Origin: CAWJLE01 sp963843645
GTDB taxonomy: Bacteria; Chloroflexota; Anaerolineae; DAOTYC01
Assembly (NCBI GenBank): GCA_963843645.1
Contig: CAWJLE010000005.1
Location: 1,054,001-1,118,000 of the forward strand
Direction: 5' to 3'
DNA: 64,000 bases
Part shown: positions 37,130 to 46,203 of the stretch, piece after piece
Numbering within the stretch: position 1 is the first letter of the stretch
How the letters are laid out: every line of letters begins with the position of its first letter
Made by a program: the position numbers and the translations under genes
The notes under the pieces: model-generated
Told to the model about the DNA's origin: nothing
Databases searched by the model: none
The model's input: only the letters and a program-made list of their open reading frames with translations

Positions 37130-40100
37130 AATGACATTTCCTTTTCCAGTATCTGCCTCAAAAACTGGCCGGTGAAAGAGCTCGGGATGCCGGCGACTTG
37201 CTCAGGCGTGCCCTGGGCGATGATCTCTCCGCCGGCATCGCCGCCCTCAGGACCCAGGTCGACGATCCAATCCGCGGTCTTGATCACGTCCAGATTGTGC
37301 TCGATGACCACGACCGTGTTGCCGGAGTCGACCAACCGGTTCAGCACCTGCAGCAGCCGCTCGATGTCGGCGAAGTGCAGGCCCGTCGTCGGCTCGTCCA
37401 GAATGTACATGGTTCGGCCGGTGGAGCGACGTGACAGCTCTTTGGCCAGCTTGATGCGCTGAGCCTCGCCGCCGGATAGAGTCGTCGCCGGTTGGCCGAG
37501 CCGGATGTAGCCCAGACCTACCTCTTGCAGTGTCTCCAGTTTATGCTGGATGCGCGGGACGTTGCTGAAGAACTCGCTTGCTTCGTCGACGGTCATGTTG
37601 AGCACGTCGGCGATGTTGCTGGCCCTTGTATCGAATCTCGAGCGCTTCGCGATTGTACCGCTGGCCGTGGCAGACCTCACAGGGCACGTACACGTCGGGC
37701 AGGAACTGCATCTCGATGCGGATGATGCCGTCACCATGGCACGCCTCACAGCGGCCGCCTTTCACGTTGAAGGAGAAGCGTCCGGCCTGGTAGCCGCGCA
37801 TCTTGGCCTCCGGCACCGAAGCGAACAGCAGGCGGATATCGGTGAACAGGTTCGTGTACGTGGCCGGATTGGAGCGCGGCGTGCGCCCGATGGGCGACTG
37901 GTCGACGTCGATGACCTTGTCCAACAGTTCGATGCCGGTAATGTCTTCGTGCCGTCCGGCTTTGGTTCGGGCACGATTCAGGACCTGCGCGAGGCGGTTG
38001 TAGAGAATCTCGATCACGAGACTGCTCTTGCCGGAGCCGGAGACGCCGGTGACGCACACGAACTTTCCGAGTGGAATCTCCACATTCACGCGCTTCAGGT
38101 TGTTTTCTTCGCGCCCCGACGAATGGTCAGATGGTGGCCGTTGCCGGTGCGCCGCCTGGCCGGGAGCGGGATCTCGCGCTTGCCGGTCAGGAACTGGCCG
38201 GTCAGGGAATCGGCGCAGGCCTCGATGTCCGCGACCGTGCCGGCGCAGACCACGTAGCCGCCGTGCTCGCCCGCGCCCGGTCCCAGATCGAGAATCCAGT
38301 CGGCAGCGCGGATCGTCTCCGCGTCGTGTTCCACGACCATCACGGTGTTGCCCATGTCTTGCAGGCGCTGTAGCGTCCGAATCAGGCGGGCGTTGTCGCG
38401 CTGGTGCAGGCCGATGGACGGCTCGTCCAGGATGTAGAGCACACCCACCAGGTGTGAGCCGATCTGGGTGGCCAATCGGATGCGCTGGGCCTCGCCGCCG
38501 GACAAGGTGCCGGCGGCTCGGTCGATGGTCAGGTAGTCCAGACCGACGTCCACGAGGAAATGCAGCCGGGCCAGCAGCTCCTTCAGCACTTGCCGTGCAA
38601 TCGTGCGCTGCCGCTCCTTCAAGGGTGAGTCTTCGGCCTGCAATCTCTCGATCCACTTGAGGCCGGCGCTGATGGACATGGCGGACACCTGAACGATGTT
38701 CAGGTCGTTCACCGTCACTGCCAGCGCCTCGGTTCGAAGCCGTTGGCCGTGACAGACGGGACACGGCGTCTCAGTCATGTAGCGCTCGAGCTCGGCCCGC
38801 GCGTAATCGGACGTCGATTCGCGGTAACGTCGCTGCAGAAGCGGCACAGTGCCCTCGAAGGTCGTATCGTACGAGCGCTGGCGGCCGTACTGGTTCTCGA
38901 TAATTAACGGTGATGACGTCGCCCTTGCGGCTGCCGTACAGGATCACGTTGAGTTGCTCGGGGTGCAGCTCCGCCACCGGCACGTCCGTCGGCACGCCGT
39001 AGAAATCCGCCGTGGCTTTGACGAGCTGGTTGAGGTAGTTCTGCCCACCACTGCCTTCGCGATGGAACGGTCGCAGCGCGCCCTCGTCGATAGAAAGCTC
39101 TCGGTCCGGCATGATGAGATCCGGATCGAACTCGCGCTGGGTGCCCAGGCCCGTGCAGACCGGACAGGCGCCGTGTGGGCTGTTGAAAGAAAAGGTTCGC
39201 GGCTCGATGTCGGGCAGGGAGATGCCGCAGTACACGCAGGCCAGCCGTTCGGAGAAAACCGTATCGGCGGGCGGGTCGGCGCTGGCGTTGTGGACGATCA
39301 CCACTCCGCCGCCCAGCTTGAGCGCGGTCTCGACCGAATCCGCGAATCGCGCGCGGTCTTCCACGTCGTTCTCGTCCGGCGAGGCTTCATCCCGGCCGTT
39401 CGGGCCGGCCTGCTCGGGCTCGCCGTTTTCGTCACTGCTGTGGCCCTCGGCGGACTGACGTCGCACGACCAGGCGGTCGACCACGGCCTCGATGGAGTGC
39501 ATCTTGTAGCGGTCCAGAGTCGGAAATCGGCTCGTCGACGTCGTAGATCTCGCCGTCGACCCGCACGCGAACGTAGCCTGCCTTGCGGATGTCTTCGATG
39601 ATCTTCTTGTGCTCGCCCTTGCGATCCTTGATCAGCGGGGCCAGGATCAACAGCCGCGTGCCGTCCGGCAGTCCGCGTATGGCGTCGACGATCTGCTCCA
39701 CCGACTGTTGGCTGATCTCGCGCCCGCATTGTGGGCAGTGTGGCACGCCGACGCGGGCAAAAAGCAGCCGCAGGTAGTCGTAGATTTCGGTCACTGTGCC
39801 TACCGTGGACCGCGGGTTGCGGCTGACACCTCTCTGGTCGATGCTGATGGCCGGGCTGAGCCCCTCGATGTAATCCACATCCGGCTTGTCCATTTGGCCC
39901 AGAAATTGCCGGGCGTAGGCAGAGAGGGATTCGACGTAGCGGCGCTGTCCCTCGGCGTAGATGGTGTCGAAGGCGAGAGAAGACTTCCCAGAGCCCGATA
40001 TGCCGGTAATGACGATCAGTTGGTCACGTGGAATCTCCACGTCGATGTTCTTCAGGTTGTGCTGTCGAGCACCCTTGATCACAATTTGGTCTTGCGCCAT
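37126..40100 (-). pseudogene. uvrA: Excinuclease ABC subunit A, several frameshifts
   Basis: DNA-damage recognition ATPase of nucleotide excision repair. ATG 40100 (MAQDQIVIKGARQHNLKNI). Both ATPase halves are present: Walker A ITGISGSGKSSLAFD and VTGVSGSGKSSLVIE, two LSGGEAQRI signature motifs, and zinc modules with CPQCG and CEACHGDG...CEVCHGQ. Breaks lie near 39520, 38890, 38100 and 37620. The span of 2975 nt is not a multiple of three, and the total length (about 990 codons) is normal for UvrA. The gene is essential for repair and heads an operon with the flavoprotein and miaB, so sequence errors are likelier than loss. Confidence 0.9.
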
Positions 40101-40143
40101 TTGGTTTAACCTTATCGGCTGTATTCTGAATCGAGAAGAGAAA

Positions 40144-40166
40144 GCGCCCTGATGCAGAGAGGGCGC
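40144..40166 (-). terminator. Terminator upstream of uvrA
   Basis: GCGCCCT and AGGGCGC form a 7-bp stem; on the minus strand TTTCTCTT follows. It would end the transcript of the two hypothetical genes before uvrA. Confidence 0.6.
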
Positions 40167-40277
40167 GTCGTCACTGTACTCATATTTTAGTCGCGCTGGC
40201 AAATCGGCAGGCCCATCTCGGGCGGCAGGCTGCGATCCCGTGTCCGGGCCTCCGCCCGGAGAGATCACATTGACGCG

Positions 40278-40706
40278 CTACTCCTTGGGCGGGACTGGCC
40301 TGATGCCTTTGTAGGCTTCCGATCCCGTGAGAAGACGCAGCAAGGTCTCGGGATCTTTGCGGCCGATGATATCGTAGAGCTCCTTTGGGGACAGGGGCGT
40401 ATTATCGTTCATTAAGAACACACGAAAGACCGCCGAAGTCAGCGGAGTGGTGACGGAAATGTAGTCCGGCTGATGGCCGCAATGGGTTTTCAGTGCCTGC
40501 CACAGGCCGTCCACGCGATGCACTTCGGCCGTGTTGTCGTCGACCCAGTCGATGTCCTTGGCCTCGTGGTAATCCTGATACTTCGCTCGACACTCAGGAC
40601 ATAGATGGCTGTGGAGCACCACGCGGAAATTGCGTGAGCCTCCAGTCCACCAGTCGAAGTCGATGTGAAACTTGGTGTTGATGTCCGGTTTTCGGCCTTT
40701 AACCAT
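40278..40706 (-). CDS. Hypothetical protein with a Cys/His cluster
   Basis: 142 residues from ATG 40706 (MVKGRKPDINTKFHIDFDWW). LCPEC and the following THCGHQ (residues about 28 and 75) could bind zinc, but the spacing matches no family I know. The C-terminus has a helix-rich GRKDPETLLRLLTG block. It follows the 533-residue gene by 75 bp on the same strand, so the two probably share a transcript. Function unknown. Confidence 0.65.
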   Translation of the reverse strand: MVKGRKPDINTKFHIDFDWWTGGSRNFRVVLHSHLCPECRAKYQDYHEAKDIDWVDDNTAEVHRVDGLWQALKTHCGHQPDYISVTTPLTSAVFRVFLMNDNTPLSPKELYDIIGRKDPETLLRLLTGSEAYKGIRPVPPKE

Positions 40707-40781
40707 TCGATGACCACCTATACTCGAAAACGGGGAGGATTTCCCCGATATGCGTTTGATGTTGTACCCACCCAATCACGC

Positions 40782-42383
40782 TCACCCGGACGGTTCTTCC
40801 AGAGTCCAGTACCCACCGCCCACAGACTTGAAATTGGGGCTCTGCGCCAGCGCAGCGAAAACGGGCCCTGGCGGGCAGCGCCGGATGACGTTGAACGCGG
40901 CGTACACAGTCTTCGCGTGAACCGTGCCTTGCGGGCTTAGCTTGGCCAGCTCCGGCATGATCTGGTTGAGGATCTCGGCCACGGAGAGCTGGTCTTCCTC
41001 GGCCCGCACCCACACGCCATCCACATCTTCCGCGTTGTCCTCGCCGACGATCATCAACTCGTCGTACTCGCATCGGGTCGGCTGCTTCTTCATTTCGAAA
41101 TGCAGTCTCTCACCCTCAGCCCGAGCGACGCGGATCCACTCGCGCCGTTCCCGCTTGGGGATGAAATTGATCACGACTCTGAACGGATCGCCGGTTCTCT
41201 CCAAAGTGACGTATGCGCCGACCAGGATCGAGTTCTTCCGGTACCATTCATCCAGACCGAAGACGTACCGATGCTCGTGCGACATCCAGGCCGGAATGTG
41301 GTTTCCGGTTTGCCCGTCGACGAGGACGATCCGAGTGTGCTGCGTACTGCCCTTCGGGAACAGCTGGCGAACTCGATTCGTCAATGGGAGCGTGCCCACG
41401 CGACGATGTGGGTAGGTCAAGACGAAGCTCACCGTCGACGATTCCATAATCTCGCCGGCGGTCGGATCGATTGCTGACAGCTCGTCGTCCAGCTCCCGCT
41501 CGAAACGCAGCAACTCCTCGTTCAGTCCGGCGCGATTGTAGGCTTCGGAGTGCGCCAACAGCCGTCGCGGCGGCAGCAGAGCCTCAGGCGGCTCCATCCT
41601 GCGGAGGAACCACAGCACCTCGTCGTCCGTCCCCACGTTGTCGAATCGCTCGTCGTTGGCCAGGGCGTAGTTCAGCGAAAACAGCTGGGCCTCCGGCCTG
41701 ATTTCCGACGGCAACTCGATCTGCTTCAGCAGCTCGTCGGGTGGCATCGCAGCGCCGCTCACATCCAGAACGGCCTCGATAATGTTGCGCAGCCCAACGT
41801 GCACATCGGCGAGCAACCCCTTCAGATACCACTCCTGATCGAATCGGACGAAGTCGAGCGTCCCGGCGTTCGCCAGGGCAACCTCGACTTTGCGCTCCAC
41901 GAGGGAATCATAGCGCGTGAATATCTCGTCGGTCGACGTGGCGGAGATGTTGCTCAGAATGCTTTCCAGTGAATCGCCCAGATTGAGCTTGTGGTCGGTC
42001 TCGAGCTGAGCCGCAAACTCCCTGGTCTTGTTCTCGCCCTCAATTTGAACTTCGATCACATTGAAGGGGCTATATGCAGGGTTATAACCGGGCCGTTCAG
42101 CAACGACGACGCCAAAGGCGCCGTCTAATGCCGGGAAAACGAGCCCATCTCCCACCTGATAAGCGCCCTGAGGTTGATACGGCTTGCCTCGCTTGAGGTT
42201 CGTCCGTACCTGATTGAGCTCCTCATCCTGACGTTGCTCGACGATTGCCCGAGCAATCTGGGAGACGTTGAGTGGCAGCCCAGTTTCGATTAACAAGCTG
42301 TACAGAAATTCCAGATCCCGGTTAGTGACGACGAATTCATCTTGCCAATAAGCCTGGGTCTGAGTCTTGAGTTGTTGTAGCAC
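40782..42383 (-). CDS. Hypothetical protein, 533 residues
   Basis: GTG 42383 start (MLQQLKTQTQAYWQDEF). No membrane segment, signal peptide or known motif. An N-terminal helical region resembling a small helix-turn-helix or tetrahelical domain (NVSQIARAIVEQRQ) precedes a beta-rich block (GAYQVGDGLVFPALDGAFGVVV). The middle and end are acidic and soluble (ERREWIRVARAEGERLHFEMKKQP). Paired with the 142-residue hypothetical. Probably lineage-restricted; no function assigned. Confidence 0.65.
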   Translation of the reverse strand: MLQQLKTQTQAYWQDEFVVTNRDLEFLYSLLIETGLPLNVSQIARAIVEQRQDEELNQVRTNLKRGKPYQPQGAYQVGDGLVFPALDGAFGVVVAERPGYNPAYSPFNVIEVQIEGENKTREFAAQLETDHKLNLGDSLESILSNISATSTDEIFTRYDSLVERKVEVALANAGTLDFVRFDQEWYLKGLLADVHVGLRNIIEAVLDVSGAAMPPDELLKQIELPSEIRPEAQLFSLNYALANDERFDNVGTDDEVLWFLRRMEPPEALLPPRRLLAHSEAYNRAGLNEELLRFERELDDELSAIDPTAGEIMESSTVSFVLTYPHRRVGTLPLTNRVRQLFPKGSTQHTRIVLVDGQTGNHIPAWMSHEHRYVFGLDEWYRKNSILVGAYVTLERTGDPFRVVINFIPKRERREWIRVARAEGERLHFEMKKQPTRCEYDELMIVGEDNAEDVDGVWVRAEEDQLSVAEILNQIMPELAKLSPQGTVHAKTVYAAFNVIRRCPPGPVFAALAQSPNFKSVGGGYWTLEEPSG

Positions 42384-42690
42384 GTGTTATCAGGCCTCCC
42401 CGGGATCGAGAGATACATAATGTGACTATGCCGTAGCCGCTGCATATTATAGCAGGTCTGCAGATATTTTACAAACGATGGCAAGAGCAACGGACGCCAT
42501 TATCCCCGGCGCTTCTCGCGCCGACCCGGTACGCACAACAGGCCCCCCAAACCAACGGTCTGAGGGGCTCTGAATGTCATTATTGCACGGAACGAGGCTG
42601 TCAGTGGTGCGAAGCAGGCGGCTGGTCCACCTCAACAGGCGTCCGGTCCGCTTTCGGGCGTGATATTCCCGTATCACATGAGTTGGACAT
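42384..42690. other. Intergenic stretch without a recognised gene
   Basis: Between the 533-residue gene and the 29-codon ORF. I see one hairpin near 42545-42570 (CCCC...GGGG with an ACC/GGT core) that could be a weak terminator of the selenoprotein operon, and no plausible protein. Confidence 0.5.
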
Positions 42691-42780
42691 TCAGGTTCCA
42701 ACACCGAGCCGCGGCAATACCACACCCATAAGCAACACCCAGATCAGCATTGCGCCGATCATGACCAATACGTCACTCAT
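42691..42780 (-). CDS. 29-residue single-pass membrane peptide
   Basis: ATG 42780 after GGAG (spacing 9), ending TGA at 42691. It encodes MSDVLVMIGAMLIWVLLMG and a short PRL tail: one hydrophobic helix of about 20 residues. It lies 57 bp after the YuzD-like gene on the same strand, so it may be the last gene of that operon. Too short for homology; the support is the ribosome site and composition. Confidence 0.45.
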   Translation of the reverse strand: MSDVLVMIGAMLIWVLLMGVVLPRLGVGT

Positions 42781-42837
42781 CGTTACCTACTCCTGAAACG
42801 TCCATATGCCTGCTTCCTGCCTGTATCCGCTTCCCTC

Positions 42838-43206
42838 TCATTTTGGCTTTTGGCCTTTGAGACGTTTGTCGATGGCAGACGACAGAGAATAGTAATCGAG
42901 GGTGCCGTGGAAAACTATGTCCCCGTCGATGAAGACCAACGGGAATCGCATGTAGCGATCCTTGGCCATGGCCACGATGTCCTTGTGCTTTTCGCGGATA
43001 GCCGGATTCGACAGATCGACGTACTCCGTGGCCACTTTGCTGCCGTATTCGCGCCTGAGGGCGCTAGAAACGAGGGCGAAGGTCTCCGCCGAAGACCTGA
43101 TTGGCCTTCAGCCACCCGTCCAACAAGACTCGGTGGTAGTATTGCCGAAAACCACGATGGACAGCAGCGGTTGCGAGTTTTCCAGTTCGGCATTGGGTAG
43201 AGCCAT
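42838..43206 (-). CDS. Putative selenoprotein, thioredoxin-fold (YuzD-like)
   Basis: ATG 43206 after AAGGGAC. The frame runs without shift to TGA 42838 except for one in-frame TGA at 43108-43110, giving ESCWTGG-U-RPIRSSAETF then ALRREYGSKVATEYVDLSNP and FPLVFIDGDIVFHGTLDYYSL. The strand pattern (IVVFG...C, YVDL, FPLVFIDGDIV) resembles the YuzD/thioredoxin-fold oxidoreductases, whose CxxC-region carries a second Cys about where U falls. About 122 residues including U. A hairpin follows the TGA (43080-43098). If TGA were a true stop, both remaining pieces would be useless. Third gene of the operon. Confidence 0.65.
43080..43098 (-). promoter_or_regulatory. SECIS-like hairpin in the YuzD-like gene
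   Basis: On the coding strand AGGTCT, a 7-nt loop TCGGCGG and AGACCT form a perfect 6-bp stem starting 9 nt after the TGA at 43108-43110. The loop begins 15 nt after the TGA, close to the spacing used by bacterial SelB. Confidence 0.55.
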
Positions 43207-43269
43207 GTTATTGTCCCTTTCGTTTGACGAAGTTGCTGCGCTCAAAGCCTGTTCGAGCCAATTTGTTCG

Positions 43270-43288
43270 GGAAACGGACCCCGTTTCC
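43270..43288 (-). promoter_or_regulatory. SECIS-like hairpin after the FmdB-like gene TGA
   Basis: On the coding strand GGAAACGG, loop GGT and CCGTTTCC form a perfect 8-bp stem starting 10 nt after the TGA at 43299-43301. The loop is short with G at the first positions, as in bacterial SECIS elements. No T-run follows, so it is a poor terminator. Confidence 0.5.
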
Positions 43289-43289
43289 G

Positions 43290-43517
43290 TTAGAGGCTTC
43301 AGCCACCGCTGAACGAAGTGGAGCAGGTGGAGCAGCCGGTGGACGCCGGCGCCGAGCCGGCACGGCCGGTCGTCTTGGATGCAAAGACCGACAAGACTTT
43401 CTCCACGTGCTGCTGGTGGCAACTCGGGCACTGAATGTCAGTCTCCTGTGTCGACATGGAGACGAGCCTCTCGAATTTGTTGTCGCAATCCTGGCAATGA
43501 TACTCATAGATTGGCAT
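43290..43517 (-). CDS. FmdB-family zinc-ribbon protein, possibly with C-terminal selenocysteine
   Basis: ATG 43517 (MPIYEYHCQDC). FmdB-type zinc ribbon with CQDC and CPSC (residues about 8-11 and 30-33), then a Ser/Gly/Cys-rich tail with CSTCSTSFSGG. The first stop is TGA at 43299-43301; reading it as Sec would add U-S-L before TAA 43290-43292, placing U where other FmdB proteins have a C-terminal Cys. The hairpin at 43270-43288 supports read-through. Without it the protein is 72 residues ending 43299. Small FmdB proteins are thought to be regulatory or metal-handling; exact role unknown. Confidence 0.7.
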
Positions 43518-43522
43518 GGTGC

Positions 43523-43954
43523 TCACTTCCTCTCTTTCACTGCGTCTTGTATCAGACGTTTAATACTCCCGCTGTCCATTTGCCCGGCCTGGCGGTAAAG
43601 CTCGTTGCCGTAACCGTCAAGCAAGACAAACGTGGGAACGGCCTGCACGCCGAATCTGCCCCGCAACTGAAACCCCAGTCCCGACAGGATATCCAGCCGC
43701 ACAACTCTGGCTTGCGGGGCGACTTCGTGTTCCAGCCTGTCAACGGCAGGCCTGGCCAGGAGGCAGGCGCTTCAGAAGTTGGAGTAGAACTCCACGAGAA
43801 TCGGCTGGCCCCCTTGTGCCAGGGCGTCGAAGTCCTGCACTGAAGACAGCGGTGTGGCCGTGGTTCGCAGGCAAAAAAATGCCGTTGCGAGAGCCAACAA
43901 GACTAAGGCCACGACCCAATTCCCTCGGATGACTCTGGCCAGATCTCGGATCAT
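43523..43954 (-). CDS. Putative selenoprotein: membrane-anchored thioredoxin-like (UxxC)
   Basis: Frame from ATG 43954 (MIRDLARVIRGNW; TTG 43987 is an upstream option) to TGA 43523, with one in-frame TGA at 43772-43774 and no frame change. An N-terminal helix (WVVALVLLALATAFFCL) anchors it. The thioredoxin core reads ILVEFYSNF-U-SACLLARP, then VRLDILSGLGFQLRGRFGV, the cis-Pro AVPTFVLLDGYGNELYRQAG. U sits exactly at the first Cys of the CxxC redox motif. The codon-by-codon reading is clean over 80 residues after TGA. Likely an outward-facing thiol oxidoreductase. First gene of the operon under a CsoR-like operator. Confidence 0.75.
43734..43752 (-). promoter_or_regulatory. SECIS-like hairpin in the thioredoxin-like gene
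   Basis: On the coding strand GGCCTG, loop CCGTTGA and CAGGCT (one G-U pair) form a 6-bp stem starting 19 nt after the TGA at 43772-43774. The loop contains GU. Less ideal than the other two, because its first loop bases are C. Confidence 0.45.
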
Positions 43955-44017
43955 CGGAATAGCCGCCCCATTCCTTTGCTTTCTCAACTTCTTTGACCCC
44001 TCGGATGTGATCTATCG

Positions 44018-44036
44018 TATACCTCAGGGGGGTATC
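44018..44036. promoter_or_regulatory. CsoR/CstR-like operator
   Basis: ATACC (44019-44023), 7 nt with a G-tract (tcagggg) and GGTAT (44031-44035): an inverted repeat with an internal G-run, like operators of the CsoR/RcnR/CstR repressor family that sense Cu(I), Ni or persulfide. It lies 9 bp downstream of the -10 box, where a bound repressor would block transcription. Confidence 0.6.
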
Positions 44037-44044
44037 TAGTGGAA

Positions 44045-44073
44045 ATTATAACATGGTCTGCCGGGTTTGTCAA
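44045..44073 (-). promoter_or_regulatory. Consensus promoter of the selenoprotein operon
   Basis: On the minus strand TTGACA (44073-44068), a 17-bp spacer and TATAAT (44050-44045). Perfect sigma-A hexamers, one of the strongest promoters in the window. Confidence 0.85.
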
Positions 44074-44107
44074 CACAGGCAGGTTTGGCGCCGGCCGCCA
44101 ACACTGA

Positions 44108-44800
44108 CTATCGTGGCCCCTGTTCTGGCCCTCGCCTGGACGGATCGGGGCGCACTCCGGTGGCTCCGAATTCGGCCTCCAGCGTCCTGACCGCGGCGTC
44201 AAGGGCGGCCCCGGACGTGGTGCGAGCCATGGAATGGTTCTCGCTGCCCGCCAGACCTCGCAGCCAGCTTATGACCCGCTCGAGGTACGACATGGGCTCC
44301 GCCTCTGGATAATCGTCTTTATCGAAGTAAACCCGAACCTGTGGTGGTAGCTCGACCGCACCCGTCTTGATCTCGACTTCCAGCTCCACCAGACTGACGC
44401 GCCGGTGGTATGCCCAGACTGCGAGAATGAGTTTGCGAAAGTCTGATTGAGCACTGAGGTCCCACAGCAGCGCGTTTCCTCCGCGCGCCAACTGCCTGGC
44501 CCAGTAGGCGACGCGCCGGCCCCCCTGCGGACCCATCTGATTCACCCGTGGTGCCGACGCTCTCGCCGCCCACGTGGGCTGCAAGCCGAAGAACAGCGAA
44601 ATGGCGGTCAGCGCAAGCAAAAGCCCCCAGAAGACCGCCTGGCCTATGCTGGCGAAAGTGAGGTCACCTAGCCACGCCAGGTAGATTAGGGGCACGACGA
44701 CAGCTTCTCGGACGGCGTCTCGGAAAACGATCAGCACGACCGTCACAATGGGAAGCAGAAAGGCAATGACGATCGCTGTTCGCTTCAGTGGGTCCTGCAT
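44108..44800 (-). CDS. Membrane protein of the moxR operon
   Basis: 230 residues (MQDPLKRTAIVIAFLLP) with two or three N-terminal hydrophobic helices (AIVIAFLLPIVTVVLIVF, TFASIGQAVFWGLLLALTAISLFFG) and a cytoplasmic C-terminal part (SYLERVISWLRGLAGSENH). No known domain. Start overlaps the DUF4129 gene by 3 nt, so it is the last gene of the moxR-DUF58-DUF4129 operon. Function unknown; probably acts with that system. Confidence 0.7.
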   Translation of the reverse strand: MQDPLKRTAIVIAFLLPIVTVVLIVFRDAVREAVVVPLIYLAWLGDLTFASIGQAVFWGLLLALTAISLFFGLQPTWAARASAPRVNQMGPQGGRRVAYWARQLARGGNALLWDLSAQSDFRKLILAVWAYHRRVSLVELEVEIKTGAVELPPQVRVYFDKDDYPEAEPMSYLERVISWLRGLAGSENHSMARTTSGAALDAAVRTLEAEFGATGVRPDPSRRGPEQGPR

Positions 44801-46203
44801 CAGCTTCCTCCCGAGCGTTCGCAGAAGGCGACGATGGCCTCCAGACTGGCAATGGCCTTCTGCTCTTCTGTTTCACCGGCGGTTCGCCTGCCGTAGCGGA
44901 CCGCCTCGAACAGGCGCGTGAGGTCTCGCACCGGCTGAACCGGAAATCCGCGCCGAATGAGGAGCTGCTCGAACTCATATGGCGTCATGGCTCTCTCTCG
45001 CTGAATTGCGCGCTCCTCGCGCACGACGCGAGTCAACTGCACGTAGCTGCGGGTGATCACGTCGCCGAATGCCTCACCCGCGCGCAGCGCCCCAATCGTC
45101 GCCTGTGCCTGCTCGGCCACGCGCTCCAACGTATCACGCGATTGCGGCTCAGGCACGTGATCTGAAGCATCGCGCAGGATGGACGCCGGACGTCTCCAGA
45201 TCCTCCACAGGATGGCCGCCACGATCCCCGAGATCAAGATCGCCAGGAGGGGCGCGGCAAGCACATCGAGCCAAGGAGGGACCTGGGCCGCGAACTGTGA
45301 GGGGGGGATTGGTGTGGGCGTTGCCAGCGTCGTTGGTGATCCCTGTAGCAGAAGCTTCTGATCCTGCGGCGGCTGCGCATGGCGGGTGAGCAGGCTCAGC
45401 GCAAGCACGATGAGGCCCATCGCGATGACATCTCCGAGGAGCCTCCGTCGCCCCTCTGAGGTCAACAGGCTGATCACGATGTAGATCGGCAGACCGACCG
45501 CGGCCAGCGCGAGTATGGCCCGCAGGATTAAGAGAAAGACATCCACGATGCCGGACGCGAATGCGGTATTGCCTCCCGCTCCCGGTGCCACGTCCGGCAG
45601 CCTGAAAGGATGCCCGGCGTGGAACTGGAGCTGCGGCAGGGCGGCAGACAGGAGAATCAGGGCTAAGATGGCGGCGGCCAGGTATCCAAGAGCCTTGACC
45701 TTTTCAGTCGACGGGAACCTCATCAGGCGAAACGCCCGGCCTAAACTGAAGGCCAGCACCAAACCCAATGCGAAAACCCATCCGAACTCCAGCCTCAACT
45801 CCACAGCCAATGCGATCCCCGCAGCGGCCCATCCGGCAATTACGGCTTCGGCGAACCTGATGAGGTGCGCCTCAATCAGTTTCGTTCCTGCTTCCTTCGC
45901 ACCAGAGCCGATCCTCCGTTCGAGACCGTCGAGGTCCCAAAGCCACAGTGATCCGGTGATCACGAGCAACATGTACACCGGTGCGATGCCTGACCACACT
46001 CCCACGATTGCGGCCAAGACGAAGGCTGCTGCACCGACCGCCGGCGCCGCGGCCCAGCTGAAACGGCGCCCATACCAGGACCACAGGGCACAGGCGATGA
46101 ACGCGGGCGTCCACTGCCAGTGCGATTGGAGCGCGAAGGTGGCCGTCAAAGTCCCCACGGCAACGAGGGTGGCTGCGAGCCGGAGCCACCACAGCCCGCT
46201 CAT
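44800..46203 (-). CDS. DUF4129-domain membrane protein
   Basis: 467 residues. About ten hydrophobic helices in two blocks (residues 5-190 and 200-330), a short Thr/Pro linker (TPTPIPPSQ), one more helix, then a cytoplasmic DUF4129-type domain at the C-terminus (ITRSYVQLTRVVREERAIQR, TPYEFEQLLIRRGFP, LTRLFEAVRYGRR). DUF4129 proteins commonly follow MoxR and DUF58 genes, often with a transglutaminase; none is seen here. ATGA overlap with the DUF58 gene. Confidence 0.8.
   Translation of the reverse strand: MSGLWWLRLAATLVAVGTLTATFALQSHWQWTPAFIACALWSWYGRRFSWAAAPAVGAAAFVLAAIVGVWSGIAPVYMLLVITGSLWLWDLDGLERRIGSGAKEAGTKLIEAHLIRFAEAVIAGWAAAGIALAVELRLEFGWVFALGLVLAFSLGRAFRLMRFPSTEKVKALGYLAAAILALILLSAALPQLQFHAGHPFRLPDVAPGAGGNTAFASGIVDVFLLILRAILALAAVGLPIYIVISLLTSEGRRRLLGDVIAMGLIVLALSLLTRHAQPPQDQKLLLQGSPTTLATPTPIPPSQFAAQVPPWLDVLAAPLLAILISGIVAAILWRIWRRPASILRDASDHVPEPQSRDTLERVAEQAQATIGALRAGEAFGDVITRSYVQLTRVVREERAIQRERAMTPYEFEQLLIRRGFPVQPVRDLTRLFEAVRYGRRTAGETEEQKAIASLEAIVAFCERSGGS

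Noticed and set aside
43270..43288. Hairpin after the FmdB-like gene as a transcription terminator
   Set aside because: No T-run follows, and the next gene begins 64 bp later on the same strand with its own ribosome site.
42838..43987. Frameshifts or nonsense errors in the small redox genes
   Set aside because: Other genes in the window do have shifts, but here the frame is the same before and after each TGA, and the TGAs fall at redox positions.
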